Below, piece after piece: positions 50,172-61,495 of a DNA stretch of 64,000 bases. Location: positions 46,251,057 through 46,315,056 of the forward strand of contig CM035236.1 of assembly GCA_020226215.1 (NCBI GenBank), read 5' to 3'. Numbering within the stretch: position 1 is the stretch's first letter; every line of letters starts with the position of its first letter. The position numbers and the translations under genes were made by a program. This DNA comes from Sindora glabra (Eukaryota; Streptophyta; Magnoliopsida; Fabales; Fabaceae). The notes beneath the pieces were generated by a model that worked only from the letters and a program-made list of their open reading frames with translations, did no database searches and was not told the origin of the DNA.

Positions 50172-51571
50172 TGATAAATGCATAATTGCACTTAAATTTT
50201 ATGTGTTTCATCACTTATTTACTTAGTATCTTGTGCAAATTAATTGAAAATAGGTACTTAAATGCTTGATATTTTGTTCTTAGGTTTTGTAGTGACTCAT
50301 TTGAGCATTAGAGAAGGATTCGGAGCCAAAACCATGCAAATTGTGGAGAATCGAAGCAAACTCGCTCGTATGACAAAGAAAACGGAGTATGGAAATCCTG
50401 TGTGGAAGGCCGTGTATCTTTCTGGAATGTTTCGAAGCTTCACAGAGCTGCTCGCAGAAGAACACGGGGTAGAACACGAGATGTGTCATACCCCATGTAC
50501 CATACTACCTGACCCTTCTTAAGTAGACACGGGGAGTGTCATACCTCGTGTATCATGCTGCCCAACCTTCACAGAGAAACATGGGGTACAACACAGGCTA
50601 TGTCGCACCTCATGTACATTTTCCATATAAGTTTTATGCAAAGAATCACAAAGGGGAGAAACGGAGAATTGAAAATTAAAAGAGGAGCCGTCAGTAGAAA
50701 CCCTAGGAGAGATCCAAAGTCACTAAGGGTGACTGCTAGCCTTGGATTCAAGTAAAGGATTGAAGATTCAAGCAAGGAATTTGTAGAGCTTCATGACTAG
50801 TTTGATTCCCCTTTCTGTTTTCTGGTTTTCTGCTGGTTGTGTAATGAACTCACACTAAACCCTAGTGCTCAGCTGGGGTGAACTTGTTCATGAATTTATG
50901 GATTTGATTTTTATATAATCTAGCTAGATTTACTGTTGATTTATGATTTGATTATGTTGTTTTGTATTTCATCAATATAATACTTTCGGAACATTGGATT
51001 TGTGTAAAGGATTAGTTGATTCTAGGTTAGAATGACCAATTAATTAATCAGACCTTGCATAATCATTGGGAATCTCCATTAGACTTAGGAATTAAGCTAA
51101 TTGGATTCTTTTGCACAGGATGAAATGTCTAAAATTGGATTCTCAAGCAATGTTAATGCAACCTAGATGAGTGATTACTAGAGAAATTTTGGGCACTTTA
51201 TCTATTAGTTAGTAGCTAGTAGCCTTGCAATGAGGTATAGCTTATTTTTGGTAATCTAACAATCTAAATTAACAGTAAACCGAGTTAGAGGATTATCTTC
51301 ATTCCATAATGAAATGCACAAGGAAACCCTAAGGCTAAGTACACTTCCATCTCATTTGAATTAAATCTTCACCTAATCCACACCAGTTCCATTTGTTTCC
51401 TTTTTAATAACTAAGCTTTGTTTTGCATTTTACCTTTAATTCTCAATATCAATCGGTCTACCTAGATAATTTACCTTGAAATTCAATTAGTATTCAACAC
51501 TCAATCCTTGTGGAGACGATATCTTTTATACTATAACTCGACTAAACCCGTGCACTTGTGGGATCACATCA
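50172..51571 (+). repeat. 5' LTR of the Athila element (1400 bp)
   Basis: Begins TGATAAATGCATAATTGC and ends GGGATCACATCA. It pairs with 61496-62897 over the full length. By eye I count about 40 differences in the first 460 bases, nearly all transitions, and fewer later. It contains three CG-rich palindromes (50460-50505, 50527-50560, 50578-50620) more decayed than those of the 3' copy. Confidence 0.95.
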
Positions 51572-51577
51572 AGTTTT

Positions 51578-51597
51578 TGGCGTCGTTGCCAGGGATT
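51578..51597 (+). other. tRNA-Asp primer-binding site
   Basis: TGGCGTCGTTGCCAGGGATT lies six bases after the LTR. The plant tRNA-Asp complement is TGGCGCCGTTGCCGGGGATC, so there are three differences, all transitions. It primes minus-strand DNA synthesis in this lineage. Confidence 0.85.
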
Positions 51598-51768
51598 GCA
51601 ACTAGTTGATATTAACATAAACTTTTGAGTGAATTAGACTAGGCAATTCATTTTCTTTTTAGTTCTTGATTCATCTTGTTCTGATTTTCTTATTTTTATA
51701 TATAGTATTTCTTTCTTATTTTATTCTGTTCGAGTATTACCTATTCTTTTTGCAGAAAATTTTTGTAT

Positions 51769-53440
51769 ATGCGAAGGAGAAATCTTGAAGGAATTCTTGA
51801 CTTAGACCCAGAGATTGAAAGAACTCTGCTTAAGAGAAGAAGAGAGCAAAAATTAGTACATATCCAAGAGCCAATCAACCTTGAAACAGTGATTGAAGGC
51901 ATGGATAATAGATCCTTTAGAGAGTTTGCAACATCTGACGCCACTGGGCTTCAATCCAGTATAAGGAGGCCTACTGTTGAGGCTAACAACTTTGAATTGA
52001 AGCTAGTTCTTTTGTCTATGGTGTATCAAAACTAGTTTGGTGGAGGACCAATGGAGGATCCCAACCTCCATATTCAGATTTTCTTAGAGTATTGTGATAC
52101 AATCAAGATAAATGGTGTAGCAGCGGATGCCATCAAGCTTAGACTCTTCCCATTCTCCTTAAGGGATAGGGCGAGGGCTTGGTTACACTCTTTACCAGTA
52201 GAAGAATCTATCACTATATGGGAAGAGCTACTGAGGGTTTTTCTGTCATGATATTTCCCTCCAAGCAAGACTGCTCAATTAAGGAATGAAATCACCACAT
52301 TCTCTCAAAAAGAAGGGGAATCTCTATTTGATGCTTGGGATAGACATAAAGAACTTCTAAGGTTGTGCCCACATCATAGGCTAGAGAAATGGCTAGTTCT
52401 TCATACTTTCTACAATGGTTTGAGCTACAATACTAAGCTTACTGTGGATGCTGCTGCTGGAGGTGCTTTGATGAACAAAAGGTTAGATGAAGCATATGAA
52501 TTGATTGAGGATATGGCTTTGAACCACTATTAATGGTCAAATGAGAAGGGATCTTCAGGAAAGCTCTAGGTAAGTACGAATTGGATGCCTTTAATCATTT
52601 GTCGGTTAAGGTAGATGCACTAGGAAGTTTAGGTAGCAAAGTAGATGCACTTATGGCTAAGTTTAATAAATTTTAAGTTAATAGTGTAAATGCAACAGGT
52701 ATTACTGACCTTCCTTATGAGATTTATGGTATAATAGGTCACATGACAACTGAGTGTCAATTGGGGTAGGATTTCACTAAGCAAGTGAACTATGTGCACA
52801 ACAGTGGGTATGGACAGAAGAATTTGAATGAACCCTTTGGAAACATCTACAATCCATTATGGAGGAACCACCCAAATCTATCCTACAAGCCCAACCAGCC
52901 ATACAACACTCAAAATACTCACAATAGGCCACCACCACCCGGTTTTCAAAATCAAAGACCTTATAACCCACCAGCTCAACCCTCTTCTACTTCTAAATTA
53001 GAAGGCTTCCTAGAGAAATTTCTCATTTTGTAAAAGAAAACTAATGAAGAGCTTAGGCAGCATGGTAGAGCCATGGAGGACTCCATTAGGCAACTGTCCT
53101 CCCAAGTTGACTCATTGGCCACACATGGAAAAATGTTGGAGACCTAAATAGCTCAACAAGCTTCTGCTTCTGCTTTTTCTTCTAGAGCTTTTGGTCAACT
53201 CCCTACTCAACCTGAATCAAATCCTAGGAAGTATTGTAAAGCAATCACTCTTAGGAATGGGAGGCTGTTGAAGGTTCCAAATGCCACTCATGAAGGTGAA
53301 GAAGAAATGGTTGAGGGGGAAGTGCAAAAAGAAGGCAAAAAGGCTTCAATTCCTGATGATGCTGAAGTGAAAGAAGGGGAATTACCTAAAAAGCCAAAGT
53401 ATGTCCCTCCAGAACCATACAAACCGCCAATCTCTTATCC
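51769..53440 (+). pseudogene. Athila gag, with stops
   Basis: The nucleocapsid precursor forms the particle that packages element RNA. The likely start is the ATG at 51769 (RRRNLEGILDLDPEIE follows). The gag domain spans about 52050-52500 with IKLRLFPFSLRDRARAW, EEL-x-RVFLS and a DAWDRHKELLRLCPHH block, standard for plant Ty3 gag. Stops fall at 52033 (expected Gln), 52249 and about 52531, and a frame change occurs near 52560. A knuckle region near 52710-52770 keeps GHMTTEC but has Tyr where the first Cys pair should be. The downstream Pro/Asn-rich linker (52785-53033) is typical. Confidence 0.85.
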
Positions 53441-53445
53441 TTAAA

Positions 53446-54656
53446 GACTAGCAAAGGCTAAACTTGATAAGCAGTTTGGGAAGTTCTTGGAAGTATTGAA
53501 GAAGTTGTATATAAATATCCCCTTCACTAATGCTCTTTCACAAATATCGTCATATACAAAGTTCTTGAAGGACATTCTCTCAAACAAAAGGAAGCTAGAG
53601 GACCATGAGACTGTAGCCCTAACGAAGAAGTGTAGTGCTATCATCCAGAATAAACTACCTCCTAAGCTAAAGGACCCAGGCGGCTTCTCCATTCCTTGTG
53701 TGATTGGAAATGTTCCTATTGACCGGGCATTGTGTGATTTGGGAGCAAGTGTGAGCCTCATGCCACTGTCGGTTGCAAAGAGACTGAACATAGAAGAAAT
53801 GAAGCCCACCACAGTTTCACTTCAATTAGCAGACCGTTCGGTGAAATACCCAATAGGTATACTTGAGGATATACCTATCAAGGTTGATAAGTTTTTCGTT
53901 CTTGTTGATTTTGTTGTACTTGAAATGGAAAAGGATACACAAATCCCTATCATTTTGGGTAGACCTTTTTTGGCCACTACTGGTGCTTTGATTGATGTCA
54001 AAAATGGAAGGGTTTCATTATCTGTTAGAGATGAAAAAGTTAAGTTTAATTTGAATGAATCAATTAAATTACCTATTTATGAAGATTCAATATGCAGGAT
54101 AGATGTGCTGGACAAGGTTGTGAAAGAAACCTTTCTCATGGGATGCCTTCAAGACCCACTTGAAGCATGTCTAGTAACAGATGGAGTTGTTGAAAATGAG
54201 GAGATTGTTGCATATGCAGAATTTTTGGAAGCCAGCCCACCACTTTCCCTCCCTGAAGCAATTGAATCATTGGAAGTGAAGTCTAACAATCCCACCACTG
54301 AGGAAGAAACACCACCTAAGGTAGAATTGAAACCTCTCCCATCTACCCTCAGGTATGAGTTTCTAGGACCCCACTCTACTTATCCTGTGATAGTAAATGC
54401 AAATCTAAATGCTCTTGAAACAGAAAAATTACTTAGGCAGCTTAGATCTCATAGAAAAGCTTTAGGGTACACAATTTCTGACTTGAAAAGGATTAGTCCT
54501 TCAATATGCATGCATGGGATATTGATGGAGGAAGATAGTAAGCCCTCCATTGAACATCAGAGAAGGCTGAATCCGAATATGAAAGAAGTTGTAAAAAAGA
54601 AAATAGTGAAGTTGTTAGATGCTAGGGTAATTTACCCAATTTCAAATAGTCAGTAG
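53446..54656 (+). pseudogene. Athila gag-pol junction and aspartic protease
   Basis: An open frame of about 390 codons. The linker FTNALSQISSYTKFLKDI precedes the protease. The active site reads CDLGASVSLMP (near 53733), with Leu in place of the usual Ser/Thr after the catalytic Asp, as is common in Athila relatives. ILGRPFLATTGA (near 53952) is the second protease hallmark. It would cleave the gag-pol polyprotein. The frame is continuous with the RT, interrupted by a TAG at 54654 where relatives have Trp. An acidic, Pro-rich linker (about 54200-54340) separates protease from RT. Confidence 0.85.
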
Positions 54657-55175
54657 GTTAGTCCGGTACATATTGTTCCTAAGAAAGGGGGGTTAACTAT
54701 AGTAAAAAATGAAAATAATGAGCTGATTCCCATTAGGACTGTCACGGGTTAGAGAATGTGTATAGATTATAGAAAATGAAACAAAGTAACCCAAAAAGAC
54801 CATTTCCCTCTCCTCTTTATAGATCAACCTTTGGAAAGGTTAGCTAAACATTCACATTTCTATTATTTGGATGGTTATTCTGGTTTCTTCCAAATTCCTA
54901 TACATCCAAATGATCAAGAAAAGACCACATTTACATGTCATTATGGTACTTTTGCATATAGGAGAATACCTTTTAGTTTATGTAATGCTCATGCTACATT
55001 TCAACGTTGTATGATGGCTATTTTCTCTGATTTTATTGAAAACATCATGGAGGTTTTTATGGATGATTTTTTTATATATGGTACTTCCTTTGATAACTGT
55101 TTAACTAATTTATATCAAGTGTTGTAGAGATATGAAGAGGTAAATTTGGTGCTTAACTAGGAGAAATGCCATTTT
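54657..55175 (+). pseudogene. Athila reverse transcriptase
   Basis: The N-terminal RT box starts with VSPVHIVPKKGG just after the stop at 54654, followed by RMCIDYRK between further stops. From 54831 it is open: FYYLDGYSGFFQIPI with the first catalytic Asp, EKTTFTCHYGTFAYRR, and the active-site FMDD at 55056-55067 (both Asp retained). Stops at about 54750, 54777, 55125 and 55158 mostly replace Trp or Gln of relatives. It stays in frame with the protease and RNase H. Confidence 0.9.
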
Positions 55176-55860
55176 ATGGTAAGAGAAGGGATTGTCCTTG
55201 GCCATCAAATATCAGAGCATGGTATTGAGGTAAATAAGGCTAAAGTAGAAATCATAGAGAAATTACCTCCCTTAACTTCTATAAAGGGAGTGAGGAGTTT
55301 TCTGGAACACGCTAGTTTCTACCGATGCTTCATCAAAGATTTCTCTAAAATTGCCAAACCTTTAACCAACCTACTTGCTAAAGATATTGCCTTTGATTTT
55401 AATCAAGATTGTTTGGATGCGTTTTGCAGGTTAAAGAAAGCTTTAATTTCTGCCCCAATCATGCAAGCACCGGATTGGAATCTACCATTTGAGGTGATGT
55501 GCGATGCTAGCGACTATGCAATAGGAGCGATACTTGGACAAAGGAAGGATAGGAAAGTTCATGCCATATACTATGTTAGCAAGACTTTGGATGAGGCTCA
55601 GCTAAATTATGCTACAACTGAAAAAGAACTTCTTGCAGTAGTTTATGCAGTTGACAAGTTTCGATCCTATTTAGTGGATTCTAAGGTGATAGTCTTTACG
55701 GATCATGCAGCAATCCGATACCTTTTGAGCAAGAAAGAAGTTAAACCTCACCTAATCAGATAGATTCTTTGGTTACAAGAATTCAATAAGAATTTGATTT
55801 GGAAATTCGAGATAAGAAGGGTACTGAGAATGTTGTGGCTGATCACCTTTCAAGGTTGAA
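55176..55860 (+). pseudogene. Athila RT connection and RNase H
   Basis: Begins REGIVLGHQISEHGIEV, the tether shared by Athila pol. The RNase H catalytic residues are all visible: Asp in FEVMCDASDYAIGA (about residue 110), Glu in TTEKELLAVVYA (about 151) and Asp in VIVFTDHAAIRYL (about 176). It degrades the RNA strand during reverse transcription. A TAG at 55761 and a frame change near 55790 break it before the VVADHLSRL-type end. Confidence 0.9.
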
Positions 55861-57217
55861 GCAGGAGTTAGAAGATGACATAGATAAAGAGATGCCAATA
55901 AATGATTCCTTTCCAGATGATTATCTGTTAGCTATCTCTTCTTCAGCTATCCCATAGTTTGTTGATTATGTGAATTACATCGCGAGTGGTGTTTTACCTC
56001 CGAATGCAGGATATCAGTAGAAAAAGAAGTTCTTAACAGAGGTGAAACATTACTTTTGGGATGAACCTCTTTTCTATAGAAGATGTGTCGATGGCTTGTT
56101 TAGAATGTGTGTGCTTGAGGAAGAAATTGCTAGCATTCTGTTCCATTGTCACTCCTCCCCATATAGAGGACACTTCGGCACTTCAAGAACAGCTGCAAAG
56201 ATTGCTCAGGCAGGTTTCTATTGGCCGACTCTATTCAAAGATGTTCATCACTATGTCACTTCATGTGACCAGTGCCAAAGAGTTGGTAGTATATCAAAAA
56301 GGCATGAGATGCCTTTGAACAACATTTTGGAAGTCGAAATATTTGATGTCTGGGGAATTGATTTCATGGAACCATTCTCACCTTCTTGCAGTAACAAATA
56401 TATACTTGTGGCGGTTGATTATGTTTCCAAATGGGTGGAAGCAATTGCCACTCGAACTTGTGATGCAAAAGTTGTAGTTTGATTCTTCAAGAGGGTGTTG
56501 TTTCCTAGATTTGGGATACCTAGGGCCGTTATCAGTGATGGAGGGTCTCACTTCATTGCCCATCAATTTCAATCCCTTTTGAAAGGGTATGATGTAACCC
56601 ATAAGATCTCTACTCTATATCACCCACAAACCAGTGGGCAAGTGGAGCTTTCAAATAGAGAAATCAAGAGCATATTGGAGAAGACTGTGTCTAGATCAAG
56701 GAGAAATTGGGCCCTTAAGTTGGATGACGCCTTATGGGCCTACAAGACTGCTTTCAAGACTCCCATTGGAATGGCACCATTTAGACTTATTTATGGGAAG
56801 CATTGTCATTTGCCAGTAGAAATTGAACACAAGGCGTATTGGGCAATAAAGTTGCTAAACTTTGATTTGCAATCTGTTGGGGAGAAAAGAAAGCTTCAAC
56901 TTCTTGAATTTGAAGAACTGAGAAATGATGCCTATGACAATGCCAAGATATATAAAGAAAGAACACAGGCTTGGCACGACAAGTGCATTCTCAGAAGGGA
57001 TTTCCATGAAGAAGACTTAGTGTTGTTGTTCAGTTTCAGATTTAAGCTATTTCCAGGGAAGCTCAAAACAAGGTGGACTGGACCATTTCTTGTGAGAAAA
57101 GTGTATCCATTTGGAGCTGTAGAAATTTGCAGTGAAAGCACTGGCAATTTCAAGGTTAATGGCCAAAGATTAAAACATTATGTTGCCGGGCCACTGATAA
57201 TGGCAGCTCCAGACTGA
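55861..57217 (+). pseudogene. Athila integrase, one in-frame stop
   Basis: It joins element cDNA to the host chromosome. The zinc domain HCHSSPYRGHFG...SCDQCQR is intact (HHCC; about 56150 and 56264). The catalytic triad is present: Asp in VWGIDFMEPF (about 56360), Asp in VISDGGSHF (about 56537) and Glu in GQVELSNREIK (about 56645), with 35 residues between the last two. The C-terminal domain continues through TRWTGPFLVRKVYPFGAVEI to the stop at 57215. A single TGA at 56480 splits the core, and both halves share one frame. Earlier stops at about 55957 and 56020 separate it from RNase H. Confidence 0.92.
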
Positions 57218-58497
57218 TTGAAACAGGGGTCAAACTAATGACCTTAAACAAGTGTTTCTTGGGAGGCAACCTAAGCTTATTTTTCTATTTTTATTGCTTT
57301 TAAATCTTCATTTTTCCCATTTTCATTTTGAGTTTCTAAGTAGTTTGAGGCATATAAGTCATTAGTTGTTAATTTAAGATGTTCATTTTTGCACTTAGTC
57401 TCTGTTTCTGGGGTAAATTAGGCATATATGCATTTTTGTTGTTCATTTTCTTGCACAGAAGGCTCAAAATGCACTCCAATGAGATACACAGTGTAGAACA
57501 CGGGCCGTGTTATACCCCGTGTACCTCACTGTCTGGTTAGTATAAAAGATTTATGCTTTTTATGGCATTCTAGTGAGACATACAGTGTTGAACACGGGAC
57601 ATGTCTCACCCCGTGTACCTCACTAACTGAACCAATGAATAGACTTTTTGAACATGAGCCTTCTAGAGAGAAATACGGAGTACAACACGGGTCGTGTTAA
57701 ACCCTGTGTACTATTACAAAGTCTATAGACATCTTTCAGAGAGAAACACGAGGAAGAACACGAGGTATATAAGACCCCGTGTATTTTTGCGAAACCCAGA
57801 ATACCCATTCACGAAGAAACATAGGGTAAAACACGAGTCGTGTCGCATCTCGTGTTCTTAGGTAGACAAGCTTTTAATGGACGAAACTCCTCCATTTTTC
57901 GTTCATATTCTTCAAAACCCTCCGTGCCCTAGTTTCTCTATACTAATTTTCAGCCATTCTCTTCCTAAAATACACCGATTAAAGTGCTTTATTTGGCTAT
58001 TTGAAGCGATTTTACTACTTAATCTTTGATTTAATCGATCTAATTGCAAGATTTGAATTCCTCTTAAGCTTTAACTAAGAACTTAAGGTTTTTCTCTGAA
58101 TTTCATGATGTAAGAGCATTTCCCTTGAATTCTTTGAAGTTATTTGCAATGACTTGTGTTTATTGAACTTCAATGAATGGTAGAACTTATAGGAATGTTC
58201 ATATCCTCCGAATTTTTCCTTGGCTAGATTTGATTGATTGAATTTAAATCCTTTAAGGTTTAATGTTTATTTGGGGAACCTGATTGCATGATTTACCTCA
58301 TTGATTTGCTCACTTACTTGCATTAATGGCATCAAGCTTTGAATTGCATTTCATTTGACATTTGATGGATATTGGAATTGCTTGCTGAACTTTTGCCCTT
58401 GAAATCTACTGACTGACACTATCTGAACATGGAACTATCCAATTCATAGTGAAACTCTCAAAACTCTCTCTCACATTGTAATTTTCCCTTGCAGATC
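57218..58497 (+). other. Spacer between integrase and env-like ORF
   Basis: About 1.3 kb without a coding frame. Its left third holds the palindrome array (57470-57862). The right end is pyrimidine-rich and finishes in CCCTTGCAG, a good splice acceptor, three bases before the env-like ATG. Confidence 0.75.
57470..57862. repeat. Array of five CG-rich palindromes in the Athila spacer
   Basis: Five hairpin-forming units at 57497-57523, 57583-57618, 57672-57712, 57744-57785 and 57818-57860, spaced about 80-90 bases. The core of a good unit reads AACACGGGCCGTGTTATACC followed by CCGTGTAC, and several have an outer ACACGGGGTA arm pairing with TACCCCGTGT. Related units lie in both LTRs. G+C-rich palindromes stand out sharply against the A+T-rich background. 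Confidence 0.85.
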
Positions 58498-59692
58498 ATG
58501 TCAAAAAGACAAAAGACAACTGTTAGGAAGACCTCTAAGGGCAGTACTTCTAGAGGGACCTCCTCTAGAAGACCAGCTACATCCTAATTCCTAGAGTTCA
58601 CAGATGAGGCCCATATTCAGGCATTTAATAGACACAAAGATCGGTCATTTGTGGAAGGCCGATACATAGATTGGGCAGTCTTGAGAGAGTTTGGCCTTGA
58701 AGATGAGATCCGAGAGCTCATAAGTGTAGGTGCTTGGGAGATATTCTTTCAGATTACATAGCCTACCTACAGAGAACTTACTTTGGAGTTTCTCAGCACC
58801 TTCTATCTGGAAAGATACTTCGATACTGTTGATTCGGCTGACACAGTGCAGTTCCATCTTAGGGGAGTCCAATATTCTATGAGTGTGACCCAACTATCAG
58901 TACACATGGGGATTTACTCTAAAGAATTTGTAGCTACCCCTGAGTATCATGATATTCTAATAGGACTGCCACATAGGACCCAAGAGTGGCGAGTATGGTC
59001 TGACATTGCTACCGGGAGCACCTATGATCTTACAAAGAGTAAGGCATCTAGCCTCAGAAGAGTTGCATGGCGAGTCATCCACTCTATCTTCAGTCATACT
59101 TTAAGTGGTCGGGGGCACAGTCATGGAGTAGTGAGCACAGCTGATATCCTCTTCCTGTATAGCATGATACGGAGAGTCCCCATCCACATTGAAGGTGCAT
59201 TTGCACATTTCTTCTCGACTTAGGCATTAGATAGACGAGCTGGGAGTATTGCTGTTGATCCATACATTACCAGACTAGCCAGGCGGTTGGGAGTATTTGA
59301 TCGACCTTATGGATCCCTCTCTATAGCATCCCACATGACCTCCCCTCCGTAGGGGCATTCTTCTAGCTATGGGGATCCAGCCTATGCAACAGCCACCCCA
59401 CGAGGAAGAGCATGATTTTCCAGGAGATGATGGTGATGGTGATGCCGTTCCTAATATCGGTCCATCATCTTCTGCGGGCGAAAGAGTTTCATATGAGGCT
59501 TACTTTCGAGATATATTATCTGGTCAGCAAGAGATTCTATCTGATCTTCGGCACATCTCTGAGCGTCAGTCGAGGATTGAGGGCCTCTATGATGACTTGG
59601 ACAAGAGATCCAGACATATTAAGAGCATGGTCGAACCCCTGTTCAAGCTTTTCCACCCCTCTTTCCCAGCTGATTCAAATCCTCCTACTTAG
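58498..59692 (+). pseudogene. Athila env-like ORF (ORF-1 family)
   Basis: The third ORF of Athila elements has uncertain function; an envelope role is only proposed. The ATG at 58498 starts a basic, Ser/Thr-rich region (SKRQKTTVRKTSKGSTS). After stops at about 58588 and 58759 the conserved core follows with TYRELTLEFLSTFYLER, VQFHLRGVQYSMSV and FLYSMIRRVPIHIEGAFAHF. It ends at 59221 with a stop where the family continues into ALDRR. A frame change then gives an acidic, Gln-rich C-terminal part (59369-59692) with a coiled-coil-like ERQSRIEGLYDDLDKRSRH stretch. I see no convincing signal peptide or membrane anchor. Confidence 0.75.
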
Positions 59693-60760
59693 TAGCTCGG
59701 ATTGCTTCTTTTTCCTTTTTACTAATATATTCTCCTTTTTACTTATTTCTCCTCTTTATTTCCATTTATCTTGGTCTATACTTATATTGGCTATGCACTT
59801 TCATTTAATTTTTATTATTTTAACTATTTTTTTTATTTTCTTGCACTCTTAATATTTATGTCTGTAATAACTAACAGTATATTTTATCCTAGTAATGCAT
59901 CTCCTTTCTTTTAGATTAGCGGTGTCCTTTTTCTCTCCTAATTTGTCTCTACTTGTGGATCCCCTAAAGCCACATTCTGTAATGGACAACAACGCTCCAC
60001 TTTTTAAGGAAGTTCCAGTCTCCTATCTTTTCTCTGAATCTGCTTTTCCATTTACTTTTTTTTATACATTGAGGACAATGTCCAATTTTAAGTGTGGGGG
60101 AGCAGTTTTTAGAATGTATTGTACCTGAATCTGCTTGATTGATTTAGAGTACTGGAACTTACTCCAAATTCAATGATATGTAAAAAATTTTAAATTTTTA
60201 AGGCAATCTTTTGACTAAAGTGATTTTGTTCATGCCTTGCTCTTTTAATGATTAACTGGTAACTTAATAAGGAAAATTAAAAGCTTGAAGTTAAGAGTAA
60301 TGAGTATAATTGATCCTCATGAGACTTAAACCTATTGAGCAACTTTCACATTAGAATTTGAAGCTCATTTTTATTTTCTAGAGGGATTATGTCTCACTCT
60401 TGACTTTTTGCCCTAGAACTTACATTTGCTCTTTTTGAGGCTACATTTTATGTATTTTGCATGTCAAAAATGATGAGGTCATGTTTCTTCATCCTTTTTA
60501 TTTGTTTTGCTTATTTGAACCCCTTCTTTGATATACCCTAGACTATTTTCAGCTTTGCTCCTAATCAGCAACTTTGAGCCTTAGACCTTCATTTCTAGCC
60601 TAGCCCAACCCAGCCCATCCTATGTGCATTTAAAGTTACTGCCCAAGTGAACTTGAACTTCAGAGTTTAAGGGAACTTAGATACATTAAATGAGTTTAGC
60701 TATCACTTAGAGGTTCTTACATAGAGCTGCTCAGTTAGAAAAGTTAATTTATATCTTTGC

Positions 60761-60815
<55 letters not shown>

Positions 60816-61495
60816 CAAAAAAAAGAAACAAAACAAATAAAAAATAAATAAATAAAATGGTGTTAAATAAATAATTTTGGAAGAAGAAAAGGAAGAAAAG
60901 CTTGTTAGGAAATAAGAAGGAAAGAAAGAAAGAAAGAAAAGTTTTTTTTGTTGATTTACAGTTAAAAAAATAGAGAAGAGGAAGAGAGAAAAAGGGGGTT
61001 GAAGCAAGGAATAGAAGTAAGGTAATATGCTAAGCTGAGCAATGGAACTCGATAGTGGTCGAACTTAAAGCCAATGTGTCTTTTCCCTTCTCTGACTCTA
61101 TCACTTTTCATCCCTTGATTTTTCTTTCCTCTATCCTCACCATTCTCCTTAATAAAGTCCTCTGATTTGCATGCATTTTACAATATAGTAGTGGAGACTA
61201 GAGTTTTTGCAAGCATATGGTAGCATTAGGTTCTGAGCTGATTGATTTGAGAGTATACACAAGCCTTATCTTGAAAGTTTGAGTAAACACTTTACCTGTG
61301 AGGTTATTCTCTCTTGTTTTTATGCTAAGGATTGACTTATTTAGTTGCTTTGTTTTCATTTAATTGCTTGGCATGACTTGATCCTAATTTCTGATTCATT
61401 GAATGATTGCCCAATGATATAAAAAAAATTTGGAGTAAATTTCTGTTTTCTTACTTCCTTACTCGAGGACGAGCAAGATTCAAGTGTGGGAGAAT
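59693..61495 (+). other. 3' untranslated region and polypurine tract of the Athila element
   Basis: Non-coding. It contains a (TA)n run of about 50 bases (60765-60813), an A/G-rich block with AAAGAAAGAAAGAAAG (about 60920-60940), and finally AAGTGTGGGAGAAT directly before the 3' LTR, the plus-strand primer. A similar AAGTGTGGGGGAGCAG motif occurs at 60090, 1.4 kb upstream, and may be a second tract. Confidence 0.7.
60765..60813. repeat. (TA)n microsatellite
   Basis: A perfect TA run of about 50 bases inside the Athila 3' region. It gives a spurious Tyr/Ile-rich minus-strand frame. Confidence 0.9.

Noticed and set aside
50262..50775. Several open frames on both strands in the 5' LTR, repeated at 61586-62124
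   Set aside because: They are shared by both LTRs and follow the CG-rich palindromes; LTR sequence is regulatory, not coding.
57470..57862. Possible CRISPR-like array (regular palindromic repeats with spacers)
   Set aside because: The setting is a plant retrotransposon, the units diverge, spacers are similar to each other and copies also occur in the LTRs.
59412..60128. Plus-strand frames overlapping and following the env-like ORF
   Set aside because: One is the off-frame shadow of the acidic C-terminal part; the other is Phe/Ser-rich 3' region sequence without motifs.
60744..61007. 87-codon minus-strand frame resembling membrane segments
   Set aside because: Comes from A/G-rich runs and a (TA)n microsatellite in the Athila 3' region.
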